A program made the translations under genes and the position numbers. 64,000 nt of DNA from positions 69,419 to 133,418 of the forward strand of contig DASYBU010000020.1 of NCBI GenBank assembly GCA_036500605.1, given 5' to 3'. Of the stretch, positions 16,924-32,252 are shown piece by piece. The notes beneath the pieces are model-generated. The model did not search any database, had not been told where the DNA came from, and worked only from the letters and a program-made list of their open reading frames with translations. The stretch is from JAFALK01 sp036500605 (lineage in GTDB: Bacteria; Pseudomonadota; Gammaproteobacteria; Burkholderiales; Burkholderiaceae_C). The stretch's first letter is position 1. Each line of letters begins with the position of its first letter.

Positions 16924-17439
16924 ATGATGCGTTCCCCTCATTCATCACGTTCAATGCGGTCCTCCGCGAATCGGCACGCCGGCCAGGGCTTCATGATTCT
17001 TGAAGTGCTGATCGCCCTGCTGATTTTTTCGCTGGGTGTACTGGGTCTGGTGGGCTTGCAGGCCAACGCCACCAAGTCCTCGGGCCAGGCGCAATTTCGC
17101 GCGCAAGCCGTGCTGCTGGCTGATGAGCTCGTCGGCACGATGTGGGCCGGCAATCACTCGAACGCCGTTCTGCTGAATACCTACGGCCCGAGCAGCGCCG
17201 ACGCCGGCTTTACCGCCTGGAAGAACAAGGTGGCGACGACGCTGCCCGGCGCGACCGCACCCACCGTCACACTGAAGACGATCCCCCCGCTGGCGCTGGC
17301 AGCAGGCCCCGCGGGTAGCTTGACGCCGAGCACCCCAACGCCGAGCACGCAGGTCGCGATCACGATCAGTTGGCAGGTTGCCGGTGAGACGAGCAGCGAC
17401 AACCTGCACAACGTCATCGTGTTCACCCAGATCAAGTAG
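16924..17439 (+). CDS. pilV: Minor pilin PilV
   Basis: A 171-residue prepilin with leader ending AGQG and the sequence FMILEVLIALLIFSLGVLGL, which is the PilV form of the type III signal with Glu5. The next stretch VGLQANATKSSGQAQFRAQA fits PilV. It begins 8 bp after fimT and precedes pilW, the usual order fimT-pilV-pilW-pilX-pilY1. PilV joins PilW and PilX in the initiation complex that carries PilY1. Either of the first two Met codons could be used. Confidence 0.9.
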   Translation: MMRSPHSSRSMRSSANRHAGQGFMILEVLIALLIFSLGVLGLVGLQANATKSSGQAQFRAQAVLLADELVGTMWAGNHSNAVLLNTYGPSSADAGFTAWKNKVATTLPGATAPTVTLKTIPPLALAAGPAGSLTPSTPTPSTQVAITISWQVAGETSSDNLHNVIVFTQIK

Positions 17440-17448
17440 GAGCCCGAG

Positions 17449-18534
17449 GTGCACATAAGAAACCCAAGAATTCAGCTCCAACGCGGCTTCAGCCTGATTG
17501 AGCTGATGGTCGGCATGGTGCTTGCGCTGATCGCCGTGATCGTGGTGATGCAGATCTTCCAGCAGTCGGAGCGCAACAAGCGCACGACGACCGGCAGTTC
17601 CGCCGCCAGCATGGACGGCGCCATCGCCTTCACCGACATCCTGCGCGACGTGCGTCAGGGCGGCATGGGGATGAGCAATCTGTCGGAGCTCGGTTGCAGC
17701 ATGACCTTGCGCGCCGGCGTCACCATCAGCAATCTCGGGCCGGTGACGATCAACCACACGAAGGTCGCAGCCGGTGATCCGAACACGGATACGCTGCTGG
17801 TGGTCTACGGCAGCAGCACCAGCTCGCCCGAAGGCGATCGCGTCACGGCACATGCAAGCAACACGAGTTACGCCATCAACACGCCCACCGCGTTCGCCGC
17901 AGCCAACGCCTACGTGGTGGCGGCGGTGCACAACCCGCCATTGCCCTGCGCGCTCGTGCTGGACCAGATCAACTCCAATCCCGGCACGACACCGGGCAGC
18001 ATCCTGACCACGAAGACAGGCTCCGCAGGCACCGCGGACACGCTGTACGACTGGGGCTTCACGCCGGTTGCGGTGGCCTATCGCGTCTCCCGCGGTCGCC
18101 TGCAGCAATGCAACTATCTGGTGGCTGATTGCAGCACCACGACGGACGGCGTCTGGGTCGACATGGTCGACGGCGTGATCAGCCTGCGCGCGCTCTACGG
18201 CCGTGACACGGCCGGCAATATCAATGACGTCGACGGCGTCATCGTCGACACCTATGACCAGACCGCACCCGCCTCGCCTTGCGGATGGGCTCGAACAGGC
18301 GCGGTGAAGATGGCCCTGACGATGCGCAGCGGCCAGCTGGAAACCAATCCGGTCACCGGGGACAGCGCGGGCCTTGCGCCCTTGCCGACCTGGTCCGGCG
18401 CAGCGAGCGCTCCCATCAGCATCAACGCGAACAGCAATTGGGCGAACTATCGCTACAAGGTTTTCGAGAGCGTGGTGTCGATGCGCAATATGTCCTGGAT
18501 AGGAGTGCAAGATTCATGCAACGGCATCTTCTGA
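17449..18534 (+). CDS. pilW: Minor pilin PilW
   Basis: A 361-residue prepilin beginning at GTG 17449, preceded by AGGAG with 6-base spacing. The leader ends in LQRG, then FSLIELMVGMVLALIAVIVV (Glu5), followed by MQIFQQSERNKRTTTG typical of PilW. The long C-terminal region is beta-rich with several cysteines, as in other PilW proteins. The start codon choice is fixed by the ribosome site; no ATG is available before the signal. Confidence 0.9.
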   Translation: MHIRNPRIQLQRGFSLIELMVGMVLALIAVIVVMQIFQQSERNKRTTTGSSAASMDGAIAFTDILRDVRQGGMGMSNLSELGCSMTLRAGVTISNLGPVTINHTKVAAGDPNTDTLLVVYGSSTSSPEGDRVTAHASNTSYAINTPTAFAAANAYVVAAVHNPPLPCALVLDQINSNPGTTPGSILTTKTGSAGTADTLYDWGFTPVAVAYRVSRGRLQQCNYLVADCSTTTDGVWVDMVDGVISLRALYGRDTAGNINDVDGVIVDTYDQTAPASPCGWARTGAVKMALTMRSGQLETNPVTGDSAGLAPLPTWSGAASAPISINANSNWANYRYKVFESVVSMRNMSWIGVQDSCNGIF

Positions 18535-19142
18535 TGAGTCGCGCGCCCTCCGCTGAACGCGGCGTGGTGCTGATCCTCGCCATCGTGGTGCTCGTCGCCA
18601 TGTCTCTGGCCGCCTTGGCCTTGATGCGTGCGGTCAACACCGGCAATCGCGTCGCGGGCAACCTGGCCTTCCAGCAATCCGCCACGCTGTCGGCCGACGC
18701 CGGCGTGGAAGCGGCGGTGGCCTGGCTGGAGCAGAACCGCATCAGCGGCGCTCTGTGGAACAACGGCACGGCAGCCAGCACCGGCTCCAACACGACGGGC
18801 GGCGGCTACGCCGCTTCCACCACTGCGCCGACCGCCGCCACCAACTGGGATACCTGGTGGACTGCGGCCGTGACGGCCAACACGGTCAACAAGTTGGCCC
18901 CGGACACCGCAGGCAACACCGTGCAGTACGCCATCACGCGCCTGTGCAACGGGACCGGCGACCCGACCGGCAACATCGGCTGCCAGACCGCTCCCAATTC
19001 CGATCCCACCTCGGGCGGCAGCAAGGGTGCCGGCGGCAACCAGCCGATCACCGCCGTGGTCCAGTATTACTACCGCGTCACCGTGCGCGTTGATGGCGTG
19101 CGCGGCACCGTGAGCTATGTGCAGGTGGTCGTGGCGATGTAG
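18516..19142 (+). CDS. pilX: Minor pilin PilX
   Basis: A 208-residue protein of the PilX N-terminal family: hydrophobic start GVVLILAIVVLVAMSLAALA, then MRAVNTGNRVAGNLAFQQSA and a helix ending ADAGVEAAVAWLEQ, which matches PilX and lacks the GFTLIE Glu5 pattern, as is common in this subfamily. ATG 18516 has AGGAG 10 bases upstream; ATG 18534, which overlaps the pilW stop, is an equally good alternative. The central part is Thr/Gly/Ala-rich. Confidence 0.88.
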   Translation: MQRHLLMSRAPSAERGVVLILAIVVLVAMSLAALALMRAVNTGNRVAGNLAFQQSATLSADAGVEAAVAWLEQNRISGALWNNGTAASTGSNTTGGGYAASTTAPTAATNWDTWWTAAVTANTVNKLAPDTAGNTVQYAITRLCNGTGDPTGNIGCQTAPNSDPTSGGSKGAGGNQPITAVVQYYYRVTVRVDGVRGTVSYVQVVVAM

Positions 19143-19188
19143 CGCTTTGCGCTGCCGTCGGTCCACACCAGCAATCGAGAGAATCATC

Positions 19189-22100
19189 ATGAACATCCGT
19201 CTCAGCCTCGCCCGCTTCCTGTCGCTTGCCGCGGCTTCGTTGCTGCCCTTGTGCGCACAAGCCGCCGTCACCGACGTGGCCAACATCCCGCTGATCGTGG
19301 CCTCGCCCAGCTCGGTGCAGCCGAACCTGATGTTCGTGCTGGATGACTCCGGCTCGATGAACTTCGACTTCCTGCCCGACCTGGTCAACGGTGACGGCTC
19401 GCCCGACCCCAAGCTTTGCCGCTCAGCAGGCGCCACCAGCGCCACGGCCACCGGCTCTTTTGGTGCCAGTTGCTGCACCAACAACGATGAAAGCACGGCG
19501 TGCTGGATGCGCGCGGCTTCCACGACGGCGCCTTTCAGCTACGCTGCCCACGCGCCCTTCATGGCGGCCGGCTTCAACGGGCTGGCCTACAACCCGGCCA
19601 CGACCTATCTGCCGCCGGTCGATTACACCGGCGCCAGCGCGCCGAATGTGACCTCGTTCACCGCCGTCAAGAACGACTACTACAACATCCAGAGCACGAC
19701 CAGCATCGACCTGACCGCGCAGTTCCCCGATCTGGAGTGGTGCACAGACACGAACTACACCGACTGCCTGCGCAACGGCAACTACGTCCTGCCAGGCACG
19801 GTCAATGGCAAGGCTTACACCAAGCAGCACGTCACGACGGCCTCGGGCAGCGGCTTCCTGGCGATGGGCGCCCCGGAAGCCGCCGGTGCCGTGGCACAGG
19901 ACTTCGGACCCTACTACTACAACATCATCCCGAACGAGTACTGCGACGCGGTCGACCTGCGCAACTGCCAGGTGGGTTCGGGCACCACCTTCATCTATCC
20001 GGCCAAGGTGCGCTGGTGCAGCAGCGCCGCCAACGCGATTGCGCAATCGCCCGCCGCCAATTCCTGCCAGGCCGTGCCGACCAGCACGTTCAACGTGCCG
20101 CGCTATCCGACCAAGTACCCGAGTGTTGCCACCGGCGGCTCGGCCTACGTTCCCGGGGTTGCGGCCATTTCCGCCGCATCGGCCGTCACCAACACGATCA
20201 CCCTGTCCATCTCGGGCAGCGGCAAGTGCAATGTCACAGCCGCCAAGCTCAACGTGACCTACAAGGGCGTCAGCAACTATGACCTGATGCAAGGCGGCTC
20301 CACGGGTCTGCAAAACAGCGGCAACATCACCAATTTGGTGGACAGCCTGGCCTCGGTGATCAACAACAAGACCGGCACGACCGCGGTCAGCGCGAACCAC
20401 ACCAATGGCTCGGCGAAGATCTCCCTCACCGGTCCTCAGTCCACTGCCTTGAACGGCGCCGTCGTGACGCTCACCTATGCGACCTCAGGTACCTGCACGC
20501 TGAGCCCCACGACGCTCACCTTCAACAGCGCCGGCACAGCCGGGGCCGCCGCGATCCCCGCGATCCCCGCTGTGGCCGGCACAACGGCAGCTCGCTTCGA
20601 GCGCGTGGACATCATCCCGGCCCGCACCAGCTACCCCAGGGCTTCGACCCGCACGGATTGCGCCTCTTCCGACTCGTGCACCTACAGCGAGGAAATGACC
20701 AACTTCGCGAACTGGTGGACGTACTACCACTCGCGCATGCAGATGATGAAGTCGGCCACCACGCTGGCCTTCAACGGCGTGCCCACCAACTACCGCGTGG
20801 GCTACATGACGATCAACAACACGCAGGGCAGCGCGTTCGTGAACCCGCTGACCTTCGGCGCCAGCAGCACCGCGCGTCAGACCTGGTGGAACAAGCTCAA
20901 GGCCGCCAACCCGGGCAACAGCACACCGCTGCGCACGGCCCTGGCCAAGGTCGGCCGCTACTACGCCGGCAAGTACAACGGCAGCTCAATCAACAGCGTC
21001 ACGGTGGTGGATCCCATCCAGTATTCGTGCCAGAAGAACTTCCTGCTGCTCTCGACCGACGGCTTCTGGAACGAGACCACGACCCCGGTGCAACTGGACG
21101 GCTCCACCGCGATCGGCGACCAAGACAGCAGCCTGCCGCTCCCGATGAAGGACGGCAATAGCGTCGCGAGCACGCTGGCCGATACCTCCGCGTACTACTA
21201 CGCCACCGACCTGCGCACCGGCACCACGGGCAGTACCGCCTGCAAGAGCGCCAATACCGACGACAGCAACAAGTATCTGAACAACGACGTCTGCGGCAAT
21301 ACCGATCACGATCCGGTACAGCGCATGAGCACGTTCACTCTGGGGCTGGGCGCATCGGGCTACATGCAGTTCCGTGACGACTACGGAACCGCCACGGCCG
21401 GCGACTACTACGCCGTGTCCCAAGGCAGCACGCCCAGTGGCGCGGTCTGCACCTGGCAAACGACGGGCGCCTGCACGTGGCCGACGCCGGTCTCCAACAC
21501 GCTGACGACGATCGACGATCTGTGGCACGCCGCGGTCAACGGTCACGGCACGTATTTCAGTGCGACGAGCCCCTCTTCGCTCTACAAGGGTCTGACGAGC
21601 GCCCTCAGCGCCATCGACACGCTGCTGGCCGCCTCCGCGGCGGTCACCACCAGCGTCCCCAACATCACGGCGACGGACAACCAAGCCTTCCTCTCGAACT
21701 TCGGATCCGATGCCTTGGGTGCGTGGTACGGCGACCTGCAGGCCCACCGCGTGATCACCGACGCATCCAATGGCGTGATCGGCACGATCAGCTCGACGGT
21801 CGATTGGTCGGCCTCCACGCTGCTGAATGCGAACACCTCGCGGACGATCTACATGTACAGCCCCACCAACGGCAACCACCGTCGCAATTTCGACTGGGCT
21901 TCGCTGACGACAACTGAGCAGGACTACTTCAGCACCAGCACGATGGCCAGCGCAGGGCTGCTGCAGTTCTGCACGACCGGCTCGAGCTGCCTGAGCAGCA
22001 CCGATCAAACCGCTGCGGGTGGCCAGCCAGTGGTGGACTACCTGCGCGGCGATCGCACCAACGAGGGCGATGCCATCACCACCAACAAGTACTTCCGCCC

Positions 22101-23574
22101 CCGCAAGGCGGTGCTGGGCGACATCGTCGACTCGGAAGCCGCCTTCGTAGGCCAGCCGACCCTGCATCTGAGCGATGCCGGCTACAGCGACTACAAGGCC
22201 TTGCCGGCCATCACCAGCCGTCAAGGCGTCGTCTACGTCGGTGCCAACGACGGCATGCTGCATGCATTCAACGCGACGACCGGCCAGGAAATATGGGCCT
22301 ACGTGCCCACCGCCGTGCTGCCCAATCTGTACAAGCTGGTCGACAAGGGCTACGCCGCCAAGCACAACTACTTCGTGGATGGATCGCCCGTCGTGCGCGA
22401 CTTCTACGACGGCTCGAAGTGGCGCACCATCCTGGTCTGCGGGCTCGGTGCCGGCGGCCGCGCGTATTTCGCCATCGACGTCACCGACCCGACCAACCCG
22501 CTGCCCCTGTGGGAGTTCGCGGACACCAACCTGGGCTACACCTTCGGCAAGGCCGAGATCGCCAAGCTGAAGAGCGGCCAGTGGGTGGTGATGGTCCCGT
22601 CGGGCTACAACAATGTTTCGCCCGGCGACGGCGTCGGCCGCCTTTATGTGCTGGACGCTTTGAGCGGCCAGCCTGCGACGAGCGCTTTCACGACCGGCCT
22701 CAGCACCGGCTCGGGTTCGATCACCACGCCGTCCAACCTGGGCCATATCCGCGCCTGGGCCGACAACGCCGACATCGACAACACCGCCCTGCGTGTCTAC
22801 GGTGGCGACAATCTGGGCTACCTCTGGCGCTTCGACATCAACAACAACGTGGGTGCGGCAGGCATTGAAGCCCAGTTGCTCGCCACCTTGAAGACGCCGA
22901 GCGGCAGCGCCGCACAACCGATCACGACGCGCCCCGAACTGGGCCTGGTCGGCAAGTACCCAATGATCTTTGTAGGCACAGGCCGCTACATGGGCCTGGC
23001 CGATATCGGCGACAGCACGCCGCAGACCATCTACGGTATCAAGGACAAGCTCGACGCCACCAGCTACGGCGACCCGCGCGCAACGGCCAACAAGTTCGTG
23101 CAGCAGACGCTGTCGATCGGCACCTGCCCGGCCAACCTGAGCATCTGTACCGCGGGTTCCACGGTGCGATCGAACGGCTCGCCGCAGGCAGTCGACCTGT
23201 CCTCCAATGGCGGCTGGTACGTGGACCTGCCTGCCACCTACGAACGCGACAACACCGACCCGACCCTGGTGGGCGGCATCCTGGTGGTGAACACCAACGT
23301 GATCGACAACTCCAAGGTCTGCACGGTAGGCGGTTCGAGCTGGCAGAACTTCTTTGACTACAGCACGGGCGGTGCTGCGCCGGGTGACCAAAACGTCGCC
23401 AGCATCTCGCTGGGCAACGCCATCGCCACGCGTGCCAATGCGGTGGCCATCAACGGCAAGCTCTACACGCAGACCACACTGTCGGATGACACCCACCAGT
23501 CCACCGGCCCGTTGAACTTGCCGAGCAACCTGTCGGCCCGCCGCACCTCGTGGACCGAGTTGCCGACGCAGTAA
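19189..23574 (+). CDS. pilY1: Type IV pilus tip adhesin / assembly factor PilY1
   Basis: A 1461-residue secreted protein with a Sec signal (cleavage near LPLCAQA) and an N-terminal VWA-like segment containing a MIDAS-type DDSGSM (~residue 55). The C-terminal third is the PilY1/PilC beta-propeller: VVYVGANDGMLHAFN, ILVCGLGAGGRAYFAIDVTD, VMVPSGYNNVSPGDGVG, and an acidic loop DNADIDNTALRVYGGD that corresponds in position to the calcium site of P. aeruginosa PilY1 (inference). It sits at the pilus tip with the minor pilins and controls extension, adhesion and surface sensing. ATG 19189 is preceded by GAGAG. Its 3' part is repeated in decayed form at 24199-25117. Confidence 0.94.
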   Translation: MNIRLSLARFLSLAAASLLPLCAQAAVTDVANIPLIVASPSSVQPNLMFVLDDSGSMNFDFLPDLVNGDGSPDPKLCRSAGATSATATGSFGASCCTNNDESTACWMRAASTTAPFSYAAHAPFMAAGFNGLAYNPATTYLPPVDYTGASAPNVTSFTAVKNDYYNIQSTTSIDLTAQFPDLEWCTDTNYTDCLRNGNYVLPGTVNGKAYTKQHVTTASGSGFLAMGAPEAAGAVAQDFGPYYYNIIPNEYCDAVDLRNCQVGSGTTFIYPAKVRWCSSAANAIAQSPAANSCQAVPTSTFNVPRYPTKYPSVATGGSAYVPGVAAISAASAVTNTITLSISGSGKCNVTAAKLNVTYKGVSNYDLMQGGSTGLQNSGNITNLVDSLASVINNKTGTTAVSANHTNGSAKISLTGPQSTALNGAVVTLTYATSGTCTLSPTTLTFNSAGTAGAAAIPAIPAVAGTTAARFERVDIIPARTSYPRASTRTDCASSDSCTYSEEMTNFANWWTYYHSRMQMMKSATTLAFNGVPTNYRVGYMTINNTQGSAFVNPLTFGASSTARQTWWNKLKAANPGNSTPLRTALAKVGRYYAGKYNGSSINSVTVVDPIQYSCQKNFLLLSTDGFWNETTTPVQLDGSTAIGDQDSSLPLPMKDGNSVASTLADTSAYYYATDLRTGTTGSTACKSANTDDSNKYLNNDVCGNTDHDPVQRMSTFTLGLGASGYMQFRDDYGTATAGDYYAVSQGSTPSGAVCTWQTTGACTWPTPVSNTLTTIDDLWHAAVNGHGTYFSATSPSSLYKGLTSALSAIDTLLAASAAVTTSVPNITATDNQAFLSNFGSDALGAWYGDLQAHRVITDASNGVIGTISSTVDWSASTLLNANTSRTIYMYSPTNGNHRRNFDWASLTTTEQDYFSTSTMASAGLLQFCTTGSSCLSSTDQTAAGGQPVVDYLRGDRTNEGDAITTNKYFRPRKAVLGDIVDSEAAFVGQPTLHLSDAGYSDYKALPAITSRQGVVYVGANDGMLHAFNATTGQEIWAYVPTAVLPNLYKLVDKGYAAKHNYFVDGSPVVRDFYDGSKWRTILVCGLGAGGRAYFAIDVTDPTNPLPLWEFADTNLGYTFGKAEIAKLKSGQWVVMVPSGYNNVSPGDGVGRLYVLDALSGQPATSAFTTGLSTGSGSITTPSNLGHIRAWADNADIDNTALRVYGGDNLGYLWRFDINNNVGAAGIEAQLLATLKTPSGSAAQPITTRPELGLVGKYPMIFVGTGRYMGLADIGDSTPQTIYGIKDKLDATSYGDPRATANKFVQQTLSIGTCPANLSICTAGSTVRSNGSPQAVDLSSNGGWYVDLPATYERDNTDPTLVGGILVVNTNVIDNSKVCTVGGSSWQNFFDYSTGGAAPGDQNVASISLGNAIATRANAVAINGKLYTQTTLSDDTHQSTGPLNLPSNLSARRTSWTELPTQ

Positions 23575-23581
23575 ACGAGCC

Positions 23582-24166
23582 ATGCCGTTGAGGCGAGAAC
23601 CAGGCAGAGCGCGACCCGATCCACGGTTCGTGCTCTGCGTGACAGCGGTCGTGGTCCTGCACGCCGCCCTGCTCCTGCACACGACGAGAGACACGCGGCA
23701 CTTCACATCCGGCGCGGTGATGAACGTGCGCAGTCTCGATCCCTCCGAGCCTGCGCCTGTCCAGACTCTGGCACCGCCGGAGACGGCGGCGGCCTTGCCG
23801 CAGCCGTCACTCCAGCCGCTACCGCGAAGCGACTTCACACTGCCTGAAAGCGCGCCGTCGCATGCCGATGCGCCCGCGCCCGAATTGCGTTATCCGGACG
23901 CCCCGCTGCCCGGTGGGGAAGCGCGCGCGAAGGTCTCCCTGGTCGTCGGTATCGACGGCTTTGTGGACACCGTGGTCGTCACGCCCAACGCACTGCCGAC
24001 CGCCTTCGAGAACGCCGTCAAGAACAGCTTTGTCGGCAGCAAGCTGAGCGCCGAGCAACTGGGCGGGCAGTTCAGGACCGGCCGATTCTGCATCGAGGTT
24101 CACTTCCGCGAGAGCACGCCGCCGGAATGGCGCCGCGTCGACGCCGGCGGCATTTGCGCCGGTTAG
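23582..24166 (+). CDS. TonB-like C-terminal-domain protein at the end of the minor-pilin operon
   Basis: A 194-residue protein with one N-terminal membrane helix (FVLCVTAVVVLHAALLL, residues ~16-32), a Pro/Ala-rich linker (~55-100), and a C-terminal domain with a TonB-like pattern: LRYPDAPLPGGEARAKVSLV, VGIDGFVDTVVV, FENAVKNSF, and FCIEVHFRES. It starts 7 bp after pilY1, so it is in the pilin operon. No ExbB/ExbD genes are nearby. It could be an energiser-like or structural periplasmic partner; the function is unknown. It lies exactly between pilY1 and the pilY1 remnant. Confidence 0.7.
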   Translation: MPLRREPGRARPDPRFVLCVTAVVVLHAALLLHTTRDTRHFTSGAVMNVRSLDPSEPAPVQTLAPPETAAALPQPSLQPLPRSDFTLPESAPSHADAPAPELRYPDAPLPGGEARAKVSLVVGIDGFVDTVVVTPNALPTAFENAVKNSFVGSKLSAEQLGGQFRTGRFCIEVHFRESTPPEWRRVDAGGICAG

Positions 24167-24198
24167 CGCTGGCCCGTCCGTCCTGTCACTGCTGAATC

Positions 24199-25117
24199 GT
24201 GATCGACCCGCTGACGCGGGCGCAAGTCGCCGGCTTCGCGGGCGGCATCTCGACCGGCGCTGGTTCCACGGCCACGCCTTCCGGCCTCGGCCACATCCGC
24301 GCATGGTCCGACAACTCCGACGTCAACAACACAGCACTGCGCGTCTACGGCGGCGATGGCCTTGGCTACCTGTGGCGCTTCGATATCAACAACAGTGTGG
24401 GAGCGTCGGGCATCGATGCCCTGTTGCTGCCACACTCAAGGCGCCCAACGGCGTGGCGCAGCCGATCACCAGTCGCCCCGAGCTCGGCCTGGTGGGGAAT
24501 GCGGCAATGGTCTTCATCGGTACCGGCCGCTACATGGGCCTGGCCGACATCGGCGATACGACGCAGCAGACGATCTACGGCATCAAGGACCGCTTGACCA
24601 GCGCCAGCTACGGAGACCCGCGCGCGACCGCTAACGCCTTCGTCAAGCAGACACTGACAGCAGGCACCTGCCCCGCCGGCCTCGGTGCCTGCACGGCGGG
24701 CTCCGCAGTGCGCGTCAATGGAACGCCTCGACCGGTCAATCTGAACCTCAACGGTGGCTGGTACATGGATCTTCCAACCACTACGAGCGCGACAACACCG
24801 ACGCGCAGTTGGTCGGCGGCGTGCTGATCGTCAACGCCAATGTGATCGACAACAGCAAGGTCTGCAGCGTGGGCGGCTCGAACTGGCATAACTACTGCGA
24901 TTACGCCAGCGGCGGTGCGCCCGCCACCGCGCAGAACGCGGTCAGCGTGTTCCTGGGCGACACGATCGCGACTCGGCCGAACGCCGTGGTGATCAACGGC
25001 AAGGTACAAGTGCAAACCACCGAGAGCGATGGCGGCAGAGACACCCGGACGCCGCCGATCGGTTCTCCCAACTATCAGGCCAGGCGCATCTCGTATCGCG
25101 AGTTGCCGAGGCTCTGA
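24199..25117 (+). pseudogene. Frameshifted remnant of a second pilY1 C-terminal propeller
   Basis: This stretch matches the last ~300 residues of the PilY1 encoded at 19189-23574, but spread over three frames. Frame 1 gives GHIRAWSDNSDVNNTALRVY; frame 3 gives ITSRPELGLVGNAAMVFIG and IGDTTQQTIYGIKDRL; frame 2 gives NANVIDNSKVCSVGGSNW to the stop. The breaks are single-base losses near 24428 (inside the LLATLK equivalent) and near 24779 (inside the equivalent of LPATYERDN). The whole N-terminal ~80% is absent. Divergence from the intact copy is substantial in both DNA and protein, so the duplication is not recent. Two sequencing errors cannot be excluded, but the missing front makes it non-functional anyway. 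Confidence 0.88.
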
Positions 25118-25121
25118 TCGA

Positions 25122-26588
<1,467 letters not shown>

Positions 26589-26604
26589 GATTCGTTCTTC
26601 TTTC

Positions 26605-31344
<4,740 letters not shown>

Positions 31345-31413
31345 GGCGCTCTCCTGAATAGCTGGAGGCCGAAATTTACTGCGCCGCAGCAATGGAGACA
31401 AGCTTAACTATTT

Positions 31414-32219
31414 GGGGTCAGACCCTTAATGAACATTTCGGCATCGAAGTATCGTCATTAAATAGGGACATAGTCGAAAGACAACGCCTGGCCTGCTCAA
31501 GTCGGCGATTTTCGAGGCGGACGCCCTCGTCTCCTGGGCACGACCGGGCGCTCGCATTGCTCTGACAGCAGGCGAAGGAAGCCAGCGCCACCCAGCGGCC
31601 AACCTTTGTGGGCTGAGTCCATCAAGCGCCGGCCTTCGTCCGCGCTGACGCCCTGCTCCAGCCAGCGCCGCCAGGCGGCCTCGCGCTCGAACGGCGTGTT
31701 GCCGAGGGCCCAGAACAGCGCATGATCCAGCACCAGGGGATCGCGCCGGCGACCGAGATGATGCGCGGCGCTGGACCAGACGTAATCCTCAGGAGACGAA
31801 GCAAGGCCAGCGGTGCGCTGGGGATTGAGTTCCAGGAAGCGCATGCAGGCCAGCAAGTGAGCATCCGCTTCCATTGGGGCTGCGCGAAACCGGCCATCCC
31901 AGAGTGTGCCGCTGCGACCGTGACGCTTGTTGAAGGCGGCCACATAGCGACGACCGAGCGACTGCATCATGTGCGAGAGGCCCTCTCCGCTTTCCGGCGT
32001 CGCCAGCAGATGCAGATGGTTATCCATCAACACATAGGCGTGGATGGCCACTTTGTAGAGGGCCGCGCTTTCGCGCAGTTCGGCGAGCAGTCGCAGGCGA
32101 TCCGTGTCGTCAACGACGATGGCTTGGCGATTCAGGCCACGCTGGATCAGATGATGGGGCTGTCCATCGAGTGCAAGGCGAGGAAGTCGTGCCATGCGCA
32201 GATTATGGGGTCAGACCCC
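31414..32219 (-). mobile_element. RAYT (REP-associated tyrosine transposase) unit flanked by GGGGTCAGACCC motifs
   Basis: The transposase gene is bracketed by two copies of one short palindromic motif: GGGGTCAGACCC at 31414-31425 and the perfect GGGGTCAGACCCC at 32207-32219. Just inside the left copy lie TTAATGA (31426-31432) and TCATTAA (31455-31461), a second inverted pair that would form a hairpin. The limits are set by the flanking motifs; no target-site duplication was seen. The unit separates gltB from dgt. Confidence 0.75.
31497..32195 (-). CDS. REP-associated tyrosine transposase (Y1_Tnp, TnpA_REP family)
   Basis: A 232-residue IS200-like protein. It starts MARLPRLALDGQPHHLIQRG, has the HUH metal motif in YVLMDNHLHLLAT (His60, His62), the likely catalytic tyrosine in LGRRYVAAFN (Tyr84), and the family ending GTLWDGRFRAAPME with YLELNP-like FLELNP. 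These single-strand transposases mobilise REP hairpins rather than a classic IS. The frame is intact, so it may be active. The C-terminal basic tail (RRRGRPPRKSP) could bind DNA. Confidence 0.92.
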   Translation of the reverse strand: MARLPRLALDGQPHHLIQRGLNRQAIVVDDTDRLRLLAELRESAALYKVAIHAYVLMDNHLHLLATPESGEGLSHMMQSLGRRYVAAFNKRHGRSGTLWDGRFRAAPMEADAHLLACMRFLELNPQRTAGLASSPEDYVWSSAAHHLGRRRDPLVLDHALFWALGNTPFEREAAWRRWLEQGVSADEGRRLMDSAHKGWPLGGAGFLRLLSEQCERPVVPRRRGRPPRKSPT

Positions 32220-32252
32220 GCTTGCTCACATGCTCTTGCCCTGAACTGAACC

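Noticed and set aside
20986..23838. 950-residue open frame on the minus strand opposite pilY1
   Set aside because: Runs through the coding strand of pilY1 and into the next gene. No signal, no recognisable domain and repetitive Val/Arg/Ala composition mark it as a shadow frame.
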